DNA from: Spirochaetales bacterium
Lineage (GTDB): Bacteria > Spirochaetota > Spirochaetia > UBA9216
Direction: 5' to 3'
Length of the DNA: 64,000 nucleotides
NCBI GenBank assembly: GCA_016342585.1
Contig: JAEINK010000002.1
Coordinates: 62,001-126,000, forward strand
The first letter of the stretch is position 1, and every line of letters begins with the position of its first letter. Position numbers and translations under genes: made by a program. The notes below the pieces were generated by a model. That model searched no databases. It saw only the letters and a list, made by a program, of their open reading frames with translations, and was not told where the DNA came from. Shown piece after piece: positions 43,401 to 51,543 of this stretch.

Positions 43401-46400
43401 CAAATTCTGGATTGATACCTTGGCTCCTATTATTACTACTTTGCAGGAACATTCACCCATCAATTCAACTCTGACTCTGGATTACCATAATGGTGATAAT
43501 TTAGGTGACGGCAGAGTTTATGATCAGCTAACGAGTAACGATCCTTCACCAGACAATCGGGGTAGTGGAATACAATCTTATTTCTGGGCTCAGACGGATG
43601 GCCCCGGTACTTTGACGATTACTAATGGTGATACCCTTACACCTTCGATTTCGGCACCTGATGATGGTTCTGAGGATGGTCAATATGAGGTTTCTCTCAC
43701 TGTAACTGATTTCGCCGGTAATTCAGCTACTGGCTATTATGCATTCGAGTGGGATACGACTCCACCGAATGTTCCAGTGTTAACTGCTTTGGATCACACC
43801 CCTAACCTAAGTCCTACCTGGTCTTTTACCAGTGGTGGAAATGGTAATGGTACATATCGATACAGGATCGATAGGATCGGTCGTTATAATTGGAATGATC
43901 CTGATGAATCCACTGGAGGAGCATATTATGGTTCCTCTGAGGTTGTTCTAGGCTGGAATAATATTACTGAACTATTCCTGAACCATGGTGTTTTAACAGA
44001 CGGATATGAGTATACCCTTTTTGTTCAGGAGCAGGATGACGCGGGGAACTGGTCTGACTCTGATTCCCTGGCTATCTGGATAGATGCAGAATGGACATCA
44101 GCACCTTCTGTTACCAGGGAAGGTGCCTATTTAAGAAATGGTGATGCAGGAGCCCGGGAAGTAACATGGAACTGGACAACGGGAACCGGAACAACCGGAG
44201 TACAGCGATATCGGGTTCGATTGAAAAATCAAAGCGGATCTGTTGAACCCGGTTATGACTGGACGGATCTGGTAGATGATGATCTTGATTACTTTATTGA
44301 CTTTTCCCCTTCCGGTGAAAATCTGGATGATGGAACCTATACCCTGGAAGTGGAAGAATATAATATGAGTGATCCTGAAGATCCTCCACTTGTAGGAAAG
44401 GTTGGTACCAGCAGTGTTCAAATCGATTCGATAGCACCTGATGCCCCAATATTAAATTCTAAACCTGGATATTTATATTCAGGGCAGGATGATCCTGACT
44501 GCTATTTGACTAACGATACAACCCCTTATTTCCGTTGGTCCACCGGAGGTAATGGTGGTAGTGGAGATTATCGATGGAGATTTGATGCAGATGCTTGGAC
44601 CTATACCCGAACCTACTATATGTCGCCATCCAAGGCGGAAGGAGTTTATATATTCGAGGTTCAGGAACGCGATTCCGCTGGAAACTGGTCTGATGGGATT
44701 ACTCATGAGTTTGAGATTGACGCTACCGGTCCGACTTTAAGTGGAATAACCTTAAGAAACAGAGCTACAAATCCATATAACAACTACTATTTTACTACAT
44801 CCACTTCAATCAATATTGATGTCTCTGGTTCCGGTTCCAATAATCAGACGTTTACATCAGATGATGTTCGGTATATGCGGTTCTGGAATGAAGGTGGGAC
44901 AAAATCAACTTACTATTTTAATTCAACTATGGCGGGCTGGAATTTTTCAAACGGTGGTGCTTCTGCAGCGGATGGTTCAAAGACTGTCTATTGTGAGCTT
45001 GTCGATTACGCCGGAAATGTCTCCCTAACTAATGTTTCCGATTATATAACTTTGGATACTTCTGCACCTACAATTACAAATTTGAACCTGGATAATGGAG
45101 CGGAAGTAGCTACCTCTACATATGTTTATCTGAATAGCACTCTTGGTGAGGGTGCTTATAAGATGAGAGCGAGTAACGACAACGGAGATTCCTGGTCCTC
45201 CTGGTACAGTGATGATGAGGACTTAAGATTAAATATTCTCTCCTCAGGAAATGGAGCTAAGAATATAATTGTCCAGGTTACTGATATCGCTGGTTATTAC
45301 TGTAGAAACATTTCGACGCAGGTGGCATCACATTATTCTTCTGCAGAAGATGCCATTTTCTATGGGACTCCTGTTATAGAGAATGGAACCAAGGGATTAT
45401 ATTCATATGGTCTAATTGGTGTATATTACGATACTTATCCAACTGCTACTGGTTTATCGACTAATACATATGAACTCTGGGCGTCTACAACTCCGGGTGG
45501 CACTAAGACCAAAATGGGAGAGACTACAAACAGCTCTTACTACAGTATCGATGTTGATACAATAACAACTGACAATTTTGAACGCGGTCAGGCGTATTAT
45601 GTTTACCTTAAGGTCTCCAATCCTGATATTGGTGAGACCTTTTTCAGCAGTAACTATGCACTTGCATTTACTTCGGATATGACTATCATTTATAATGATG
45701 CTGATGCCGATGACACAACTCTTGCCAGCTATTTAAAGACCTGGATAAAAAGAGATTGGGCCTCAGACTATTCTTCATACTTTGATTTTAGATATGGTTC
45801 ATTTTTAGAATATTCGGTTACTCTTGTTCCTCAGGATGAGATTGCTGATACATGGTATGACGAAGGCACTAACGAGACTATAATTTACGGTAATCCCATT
45901 ATTACCACACCAGCCAGTGAACTTACCTACAGTTCTGTGAATGATTATGCTATTCCCAGGAACATAATTATGGGCGCCAAGGGGCTTATGGGAATGCATT
46001 ACAATGGTTGGAGGATGTTTCAAGTACCCACTATCCGTGTGGCGGATGTTGCCACGAATTGGGGATATACCGAACAGTTACCCGTCGATCTTGATTATGC
46101 TTATGATAACGGAACTACACAGCAGATGGGAACGAAAGAATGGGATGCTGATTTTGAGTATCAGTGGTATCGATACTTGAAACACAAGAGTACATATGAT
46201 AATTACAGATATGAACCTGATCACAATGTTACGACATTTTTTACAAGTTCAACTAATATGATATTTGGAACAGCCCATAGATGGTCTTTATCTGTTAATT
46301 CGACTGCAGGAGAGCGAGATTGTTCTTATTGGGCAGATGACCCACTCTATTCAAACTCGGCAACAGTAGCCCGGCAAGGTGAGTTTGTGTACTGGGGATA

Positions 46401-46479
46401 TGATCGACTGCCAATTTATTATTCGGCGGCAGTACCCCTCCTGTACAACACAGTGCGTTATTTGAATACATATTACTAA
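40477..46479 (+). CDS. Giant Ig-like-repeat surface lipoprotein (2000 residues)
   Basis: Exactly 2000 residues, with a lipoprotein signal ending IIFGCRN. Residues about 42-143 form a Big_5/SbsA-type Ig domain (YPTVAAEDIPISLSTITATL). About eleven to twelve further Ig-like modules follow, each marked by a D-x-(T/S)-x-P linker such as DTTAPIVN, DTTEPVINN, DYTPPEIG, DTLAPIITT, DTTPPNVPV, DSIAPDAPI and DTSAPTITN, with DxAGN turns. From about residue 1640 the sequence changes to a non-Ig, aromatic-rich domain ending RYLNTYY. Some 60-base stretches (for example near 42241) are only about one third G+C, lower than neighbouring genes. Probably surface adhesin or matrix protein; encoded 12 bases after the transglutaminase-like gene. 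Confidence 0.75.
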   Translation: MKKISTIWKVLSLSMLLFVIIFGCRNSLVNIIEDEVAVAVTAPEVLSIYPTVAAEDIPISLSTITATLSKPIEESSVKVSTFFVTDPSGTIINGSRQVDNETITFTPVSSLMVGTEYAVTIDGVTDKDGNVISELYTWSFTTGIIGDTVVPVISEVTLNEGAEWTNSQTVDVFIAASDNFGIAQMNVSTTGNFSDAGWNTWTPLLSVEFPDGDGAKTLYVKVKDGSGNVSEGIASAVIGLDTTAPIVNSFVIDGGKSGTRKDNVTVDILASDEDAGSGIFDYRIRLHGGEVWTVDDWTTLPESGIFIPVYSLSVSADETEIIELQVRDRAGNESLVIDRSITRDFTPPSINLGLSNPIPNSDDNKTKSYVKIAFDGEMNTSTFSGESINISKGADQISSDIYEIVDGKSALEFTEFQIWDVSEGDYVEYFLEQNVSYTVFISSSVSDVAGNTFEGDYSYSFSNGAFLDETAPIGFVVLDLDDINLNATPISSFDLEIKAEDDYNGVRAVKIWGDNNNTEALFESEATWALYSEGATTPENISYMSYSPVIGNAWPLPITDGDYFIYYKFVDYANNESDVPGILRVSLDTTEPVINNIFTDGGTGYSNNFDDTINIIFDAEDAGSGLKEMWFSVEASDTLNLPATKAFDAIEWQEWSSIISDYTLDSGEGKYFIYGEVKDHVDWQSGDTSGVADYTTVILDYTPPEIGFELTDLVETNRIALQTSTIVDNHPDGSLGYQIPSGVDSYSWEQVDEEGTGPGLIRFFIEASGETADSTVEEPYIAVGDEENNSITDGSVDGTYIIKVVAEDNAGNSAESSVEFVWDTLDPNDVGTLTAFVDVVVDEATGETQQTQFTTSDNLEIEYINYSQPYISWDSPNGADFFTIMPSSDVQTPNTPPGVAESDPAWYSYWDDPAIDWADSATYDNANKYFIRSEDPIVSPRSPTYTGQNDGLAYLYIAAWDNAGNRSNRTTDQVVKFWIDTLAPIITTLQEHSPINSTLTLDYHNGDNLGDGRVYDQLTSNDPSPDNRGSGIQSYFWAQTDGPGTLTITNGDTLTPSISAPDDGSEDGQYEVSLTVTDFAGNSATGYYAFEWDTTPPNVPVLTALDHTPNLSPTWSFTSGGNGNGTYRYRIDRIGRYNWNDPDESTGGAYYGSSEVVLGWNNITELFLNHGVLTDGYEYTLFVQEQDDAGNWSDSDSLAIWIDAEWTSAPSVTREGAYLRNGDAGAREVTWNWTTGTGTTGVQRYRVRLKNQSGSVEPGYDWTDLVDDDLDYFIDFSPSGENLDDGTYTLEVEEYNMSDPEDPPLVGKVGTSSVQIDSIAPDAPILNSKPGYLYSGQDDPDCYLTNDTTPYFRWSTGGNGGSGDYRWRFDADAWTYTRTYYMSPSKAEGVYIFEVQERDSAGNWSDGITHEFEIDATGPTLSGITLRNRATNPYNNYYFTTSTSINIDVSGSGSNNQTFTSDDVRYMRFWNEGGTKSTYYFNSTMAGWNFSNGGASAADGSKTVYCELVDYAGNVSLTNVSDYITLDTSAPTITNLNLDNGAEVATSTYVYLNSTLGEGAYKMRASNDNGDSWSSWYSDDEDLRLNILSSGNGAKNIIVQVTDIAGYYCRNISTQVASHYSSAEDAIFYGTPVIENGTKGLYSYGLIGVYYDTYPTATGLSTNTYELWASTTPGGTKTKMGETTNSSYYSIDVDTITTDNFERGQAYYVYLKVSNPDIGETFFSSNYALAFTSDMTIIYNDADADDTTLASYLKTWIKRDWASDYSSYFDFRYGSFLEYSVTLVPQDEIADTWYDEGTNETIIYGNPIITTPASELTYSSVNDYAIPRNIIMGAKGLMGMHYNGWRMFQVPTIRVADVATNWGYTEQLPVDLDYAYDNGTTQQMGTKEWDADFEYQWYRYLKHKSTYDNYRYEPDHNVTTFFTSSTNMIFGTAHRWSLSVNSTAGERDCSYWADDPLYSNSATVARQGEFVYWGYDRLPIYYSAAVPLLYNTVRYLNTYY

Positions 46480-46506
46480 GTTTAGCATGGCTCCTAAAGA
46501 ATTTTG

Positions 46507-46541
46507 CCCGGTCTCCATTATTCATGGTTGCCGGGTTTTTT
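46507..46541 (+). terminator. Terminator after the Ig lipoprotein
   Basis: CCCGG and CCGGG, with an inner CCA/TGG extension, followed by TTTTTT. The ATG at 46524 lies inside this hairpin, which argues that the polymerase gene starts later. Confidence 0.75.
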
Positions 46542-46571
46542 ATTGTTCAGTATTTGGAGTATTATAATTTA

Positions 46572-49070
46572 ATGAGTTTAGGTTTCGCTTCCCGCACAGC
46601 TTACGTTGTAGACGTATACTCCACCGACTCCCGTACTGGTTCAAGTCAGGTAAATATCCTTACCCTATGTTGTCTGGATGGAGAAGGATACTTTGAGGTC
46701 GAGGTTCCAAATAATAGATTAGTCTTCTTTATTGAAAGGATTGCCAATATTCCAGAACTCCGGGGAATGACACGCCGGCAGGTTGGTCTTGTTGACTTCA
46801 ACGGCAAAGCGCTTGATGGTCTCTATTTTAGCTCAGTCTCCGCATTTCGTGAAGGTGCAAAAGGTCTGAGAGAGAGAGGGGTTAATATTCTGGAATCGGA
46901 TGTTCAGCCGGATGAACGATTTCTGATGGAACATTTTATTTTCCGTGGTCTCTCTTTTTCATACAGCTCTATATCTGATTCCTCTAAGGTTCAAAAGGGT
47001 AACTATCAACCCTTTCCTGTCTATAAACTGGAAAGAATAGAACCTGCGGATTATTCCCCTGAATTCAGGATCCTGTCTTTCGACATTGAAACAGGGCAGG
47101 ACGGCAGTCTTTACTGCTGCGGCTTTCACCTTTCCGGACGGGGAGGTGAGAATATGGTTTGTTTCATGTTTGATCCTGCGGTGAATACATCTGAAGGGGG
47201 CGGAGAAAACACAGCCCACAGTGATATGGCTCTTCCATCAGGAGATTCATTCACATACATCTCAGTCCCTACAGAGAAAGAACTTCTTATCCAGACCCTG
47301 AAATATATCAGTGATTCCGATCCTGATATTATAATCGGCTGGAATGTTATCGGTTTTGATTTTACCTTCATGGAGAACAAATGCAGGCAGTTTAACCTCC
47401 CTTTCAGCATCGGTAGACGAGGACAGGCCGCAAAAATTTATAAAAAGAGAAGCGGTCTGTTTTCTGCTGAAGCCTTTGGCAGGCTGGTCATAGACGGTCC
47501 TGTAAACTTGCGCGGCGGATTCCACAGCTTTGAAGATTACAGGCTGGAGACCGTAGCCCGGGAACTCCTGGGGGAAGGGAAGGCCATCTCCGGCCATGCC
47601 GAGAGTGATGAAAAGATAAAGGAGATCGAAGAGCGTTTCAGGAGTGATAAACCTGCCCTTGCCCTTTATAATATCCTCGATTGTGTGCTAGTCACGCGTA
47701 TCTTCAAAAAGACAGCACTCATCGAACAGTTGGTGACCAGGAGCAGGCTCACCGGTCTCAGGATGGATAAGGTTAACCAGTCCGTAGCGGCTTTTGATTT
47801 TTTCATGCTTCCAAAGCTTCACCGGGCGGGTTATGCCGCCCCGGATGTGGCGGATATCAAAGGTGGTGCCCATGCTGCCGGGGGGTTGGTCTTTACATCG
47901 GCTCCCGGCCTCTACGAAAACATACTGGTCATGGATTTCTTAAGTCTCTATCCCTCGATAATAAGAACCTTTATGATAGATCCCCTTTCAAGGTTGAGTG
48001 CTGAACGGTTCCCCGGGAGTCCCTCTTTCGACACTCCCCCGGGTATTCGCTTTTCCCGGGACACACACATCCTTCCCGATCATGTCGGTCATTTGATGGA
48101 GAGCCGGGCGAAAGCGAAGAGGGATGGGGATGGCCCCCTAAGCCAGGCTGTAAAGATCCTGATGAACTCCTACTATGGTGTTATGGGGACAACCGGCTGC
48201 CGCTTCTATCATCCTGATCTTCCAACAGCCATTACAGGAACCGGTCAGTGGATCCTGAGAACAACCTCTGAATTCATACGGAAGAAGGGTTTTCGGGTCA
48301 TTTACGGGGACACTGATTCGGTTTTCGTCGAGATTAAAGCGGACCGTCCTGATTCAGATAACGACAAAACTGTAGATCAAGGTTCATGCTTAGATAACGA
48401 CAAAACCGTAGATCCACCCCGGGATCCCAGGGCGATCGGCAAAGATCTTGCCCTGGAGATCAATGACTATTTCAACCAAAAATTAAAAGATGAGTTCGGT
48501 GTCGAATCCAAACTCGTTCTGGAGGTGGAGAAACTCTATTCCCGTTTCTTTTTGCCCCCCATGCGGGGAACTTCGGAAGGTTCACGAAAAAAGTATGCCG
48601 GTTTGATAGCCGGATCTGAAGAGATTGAGATAAAGGGGCTTGAATATGTCCGTTCTGACTGGACGGACCTTGCCAAGGATTTTCAGATGGAGCTCTTTCG
48701 AAGGTTTTTTCATAATGAAGAGATCCCCTCCTGGATAAAGGAACAGATCATCCTTATTCGTAATGGTGAGTTTGATGATAAACTGGTGTACAAAAAGCGG
48801 CTCACCAAACCGGCCGAAGAGTATGTTAAAAATATCCCTCCCCATGTGAAGGCTGCCCGCCTCCTTGATCCAGACGGGAAAAGGGGAGTACGGCGAATCT
48901 CCTATGTCATGACCTTTCGCGGTCCGATTCCCACCGCTTTTGACCATATGGATATTGATTATTCACATTACATTGAGAAGCAGATTGTACCTCTGGCCGA
49001 TACGGTTCTTCCTTTTATCGGAACAAGCTATGATGAGATCATTGACGGCCGGCAGGGAGAACTCTTTTAA
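46572..49070 (+). CDS. polB: Family B DNA polymerase (Pol II-like)
   Basis: 832 residues from the ATG at 46572; an earlier in-frame ATG at 46524 lies in a terminator. Exonuclease motifs: Exo I FDIETGQ, Exo II IIGWNVIGFDF, Exo III YNILDC. Polymerase motifs: A DFLSLYPSII, B KILMNSYYGVMG, C YGDTDSVFVE. The full set predicts an active proofreading polymerase, most like bacterial Pol II, used for repair or translesion work. Between motif C and the thumb is an insert holding two copies of DNDKTVD. The start has only a distant GGAG. Followed by a convergent MBL gene. Confidence 0.93.
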   Translation: MSLGFASRTAYVVDVYSTDSRTGSSQVNILTLCCLDGEGYFEVEVPNNRLVFFIERIANIPELRGMTRRQVGLVDFNGKALDGLYFSSVSAFREGAKGLRERGVNILESDVQPDERFLMEHFIFRGLSFSYSSISDSSKVQKGNYQPFPVYKLERIEPADYSPEFRILSFDIETGQDGSLYCCGFHLSGRGGENMVCFMFDPAVNTSEGGGENTAHSDMALPSGDSFTYISVPTEKELLIQTLKYISDSDPDIIIGWNVIGFDFTFMENKCRQFNLPFSIGRRGQAAKIYKKRSGLFSAEAFGRLVIDGPVNLRGGFHSFEDYRLETVARELLGEGKAISGHAESDEKIKEIEERFRSDKPALALYNILDCVLVTRIFKKTALIEQLVTRSRLTGLRMDKVNQSVAAFDFFMLPKLHRAGYAAPDVADIKGGAHAAGGLVFTSAPGLYENILVMDFLSLYPSIIRTFMIDPLSRLSAERFPGSPSFDTPPGIRFSRDTHILPDHVGHLMESRAKAKRDGDGPLSQAVKILMNSYYGVMGTTGCRFYHPDLPTAITGTGQWILRTTSEFIRKKGFRVIYGDTDSVFVEIKADRPDSDNDKTVDQGSCLDNDKTVDPPRDPRAIGKDLALEINDYFNQKLKDEFGVESKLVLEVEKLYSRFFLPPMRGTSEGSRKKYAGLIAGSEEIEIKGLEYVRSDWTDLAKDFQMELFRRFFHNEEIPSWIKEQIILIRNGEFDDKLVYKKRLTKPAEEYVKNIPPHVKAARLLDPDGKRGVRRISYVMTFRGPIPTAFDHMDIDYSHYIEKQIVPLADTVLPFIGTSYDEIIDGRQGELF
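48356..48414 (+). repeat. 36-base imperfect repeat in the polymerase gene
   Basis: AGATAACGACAAAAC(T/C)GTAGATC occurs at 48356-48378 and again at 48392-48414, one base different, encoding DNDKTVD twice just after catalytic motif C. Confidence 0.85.
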
Positions 49071-49144
49071 TTGGTCTTTATCGATTCAACGACCCCGGAA
49101 GCCATATCTTTTTCACAGCATAAGGGATTTGATATAAAAAAGAT

Positions 49145-49849
49145 TTAATGAACACTCATCATGGCCCGCCACCTGAGGTAGGGTGTATCAAGACTCATTT
49201 TTAAACCGGACCTGTACGCATCCAGCTTGGAATCATTGAATCTGATAAAAGGGTTAACCTTCAGTTCCATTTCCAGGGTAGAGACGACCAGGTTCTTATC
49301 ATATTTCGATCGGTACAATGATAGAAACTGGTTTTCAGGATCTATCTTTTTTGCTACACCAAGGCTGTAATCGACAATGTCATGTCCGGCAAATATTTTT
49401 GTGCCGGGAGGAAAAGACAGGACTTTTTCGAGGGAATTAAAATAGGTTTCATAATCACCCGAGTAACAATTCCCTACCGTGCCGTTAAAGAGTGTGTCTC
49501 CTGTAATCAGCCATCCTGAGTGTTTGAAGACAATCGAATCTTCGGTATGCCCCGGAGTGGCAAAGACCTCTACACTCTCATCCCCCAGGTGAAACTGTTT
49601 CATTTTTACAAGACCGGCAGGTGCAATAAACTCTACACTGTTTATTTTCAGGAGCCTTTCATTCCCCGGAGTATGATCATGATGCTCATGGGTGTTCAGT
49701 ACATATTTTAAGCGGAGATTCTGTGTTTTAATGAAATCAAGGATCTCCTCTGGGGCACCCCCATCAATGGCAGCAGCCTCACCGCCTGAATAGATGAGGT
49801 AGGCCAGGTTTGTATCACCATATCTGAACTGTTTTATTTCCATATGCAT
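49145..49849 (-). CDS. Metallo-beta-lactamase-fold hydrolase (glyoxalase II-like)
   Basis: 234 residues. Metal-binding motif NTHEHHDHTPGN (HxHxDH), then FATPGHTEDSI, the LITGDTLF Asp and IFAGHDIVDYS His complete a di-metal site. The layout matches hydroxyacylglutathione-hydrolase-like MBL proteins, which cleave thioesters. Cytoplasmic, no signal. Monocistronic between the polymerase gene and the divergent B12/radical SAM gene. The actual substrate cannot be told from sequence. Confidence 0.88.
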   Translation of the reverse strand: MHMEIKQFRYGDTNLAYLIYSGGEAAAIDGGAPEEILDFIKTQNLRLKYVLNTHEHHDHTPGNERLLKINSVEFIAPAGLVKMKQFHLGDESVEVFATPGHTEDSIVFKHSGWLITGDTLFNGTVGNCYSGDYETYFNSLEKVLSFPPGTKIFAGHDIVDYSLGVAKKIDPENQFLSLYRSKYDKNLVVSTLEMELKVNPFIRFNDSKLDAYRSGLKMSLDTPYLRWRAMMSVH

Positions 49850-49935
49850 AGCTCCTGCCTTCTATAGTTGCCTATATTGGTTTTTTGGTACACCCCTATT
49901 CTGGACTAAGGGAATCTTTGGCTGTATTATTCCCC

Positions 49936-51543
49936 ATGCTTCTTATAAACCCGCCCGTTGTGCGAATCTGTGAACCACCTCCGGGGATAGTCAAACTTGC
50001 CAGTTTCCTCCGTGAACGAAATGTGGAGTGCCGCATCCTCGACGCGGGGCTGGAGGGGATCCTGGATATCTTTCAATCACCTTCAATTAAAACTCTTACT
50101 TCCCTTCCCTCCGAAACCTGGTCCCGCCGGGCTGTGAAGGGGGTAGACCGGAACTTAGCCTTGTTAAAATCCGAACGGGGATACACAAATTTCGACAGGT
50201 ACAGCCGGGCAGTCAATGACCTGCAGAAGGCCCTGTCCATCATGGGGCGTGGAACGGTCTCCAGCCGTCCGGGGATTAAAATCGGCCTGGCCAACTATGA
50301 GGATGAACACTATTCACCCCTCTCCGCAGCCGAACTGGCCGGTGCCGCCGAAGATTTTCGTGCCAATCCATTCTACACCTACTATAAAAAGCGAATCCCC
50401 GAGGTCCTTGCGGATTTTAACTGTGAAGTAATTGGCCTTTCGATTAACTTTTTAAGCCAGGTGGTCTGTGCCTTTGCCCTCATTGGGTACTTAAGGGATG
50501 CCTATCCCCATAAAAAAATTATACTCGGCGGTGGGCTTGTGACCTCCTGGATTCGTCAGGGGATAATCCCTGAAGAGCATAATTTCGGAGGCCTGGTAGA
50601 TGGTATGCTCCCGGGACGGGGGGAGGAGACCCTTATGGGCTGGCTGGGACTTAAGGATGAATCTGCCGGTCAATCTGATAAGAGAATAGACCGTAACTCT
50701 TCCGGAACCCTTCATCTTCCTCCTTTTGACGAGCTTCCTTTGGACTCTTACCTCTCTCCCGGGCGAACCCTTCCCTGGAATCTCACTTCCGGCTGTGCCT
50801 GGCGCAGGTGTACATTTTGTCCGGAGAAGGCAGAAGGAACATGCTTTTATTCAGAACCTTTAAAAAGGGGGATAGAAGCGCTGGGTGATATGAGTTCCAT
50901 CCTGCGTCCTGCTCTCATTCACCTTACCGATAATGAGATCCCTCCCGCCTTCCTTAAGGAGCTTATCCGCCGTCCTCCCGGAGCCGGATGGTACGGCTTC
51001 TGCCGGTTTAACTCCCTCCTGGAGGACCCGGGGTTCTGCCGTGACCTGGCCGCCTCGGGCTGTGTTATGCTTCAGTTAGGCCTTGAATCGGGTGAGCAGT
51101 CGGTTCTTGATGCCCTGGCCAAGGGAACCCGGGTGGAAAATAACATTAAAATTCTGGAAAATCTTAAAGTGGCCGGGATTGGGACTTTTGTTTACCTGCT
51201 CTTCGGCACACCTGCCGAGGATCTTCGAGCCGCCCGAAAAACCCTGGCGCTCGTACAATCGAATATCGATTTGATGGATTTTTTGAATCTTGCGATTTTC
51301 AATCTGCCGATATCCAGTGAGCTTGCGTCAGAACTGGATACAAACGAGTTTTATGCGGGCGATCTCTCCCTGTATTCTGAGTTTGTGCATCCGGGAGGGT
51401 GGAACCGGGGAGATGTCCGCCGGTTCCTGTCGGGGGAGTTCATGGCGGACCCGAAGGTGCGGAAAACGGTAAACGCCACACCGCCGGTATTCACCTCCAA
51501 TCACGCTCCCTTCCTGCTTAAGGCTGTCAGTCCAGTTCCATAA
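49936..51543 (+). CDS. B12-binding radical SAM protein
   Basis: 535 residues from the ATG at 49936, where the typical MLLINPPVVRI start of a B12-binding Rossmann domain begins; a frame start at 49885 gives an atypical N-terminus. Neither has a clear ribosome-binding site. The N-terminal domain is cobalamin-type (GLSINFLSQVVCAFALIGYL, KKIILGGGLVTSW). The radical SAM core has GCAWRRCTFCPE, a CX4CX2C form of the cluster motif. It then shows MLQLGLESGEQSVLDAL and FVYLLFGTPAED. Likely methylates or rearranges an unactivated carbon; substrate unknown. Last 17 bases overlap the convergent transporter. Confidence 0.8.
   Translation: MLLINPPVVRICEPPPGIVKLASFLRERNVECRILDAGLEGILDIFQSPSIKTLTSLPSETWSRRAVKGVDRNLALLKSERGYTNFDRYSRAVNDLQKALSIMGRGTVSSRPGIKIGLANYEDEHYSPLSAAELAGAAEDFRANPFYTYYKKRIPEVLADFNCEVIGLSINFLSQVVCAFALIGYLRDAYPHKKIILGGGLVTSWIRQGIIPEEHNFGGLVDGMLPGRGEETLMGWLGLKDESAGQSDKRIDRNSSGTLHLPPFDELPLDSYLSPGRTLPWNLTSGCAWRRCTFCPEKAEGTCFYSEPLKRGIEALGDMSSILRPALIHLTDNEIPPAFLKELIRRPPGAGWYGFCRFNSLLEDPGFCRDLAASGCVMLQLGLESGEQSVLDALAKGTRVENNIKILENLKVAGIGTFVYLLFGTPAEDLRAARKTLALVQSNIDLMDFLNLAIFNLPISSELASELDTNEFYAGDLSLYSEFVHPGGWNRGDVRRFLSGEFMADPKVRKTVNATPPVFTSNHAPFLLKAVSPVP

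Noticed and set aside
46524-46571. Polymerase start at 46524
   Set aside because: The ATG lies inside the terminator hairpin of the preceding gene and the extra 16 residues do not look like the family.
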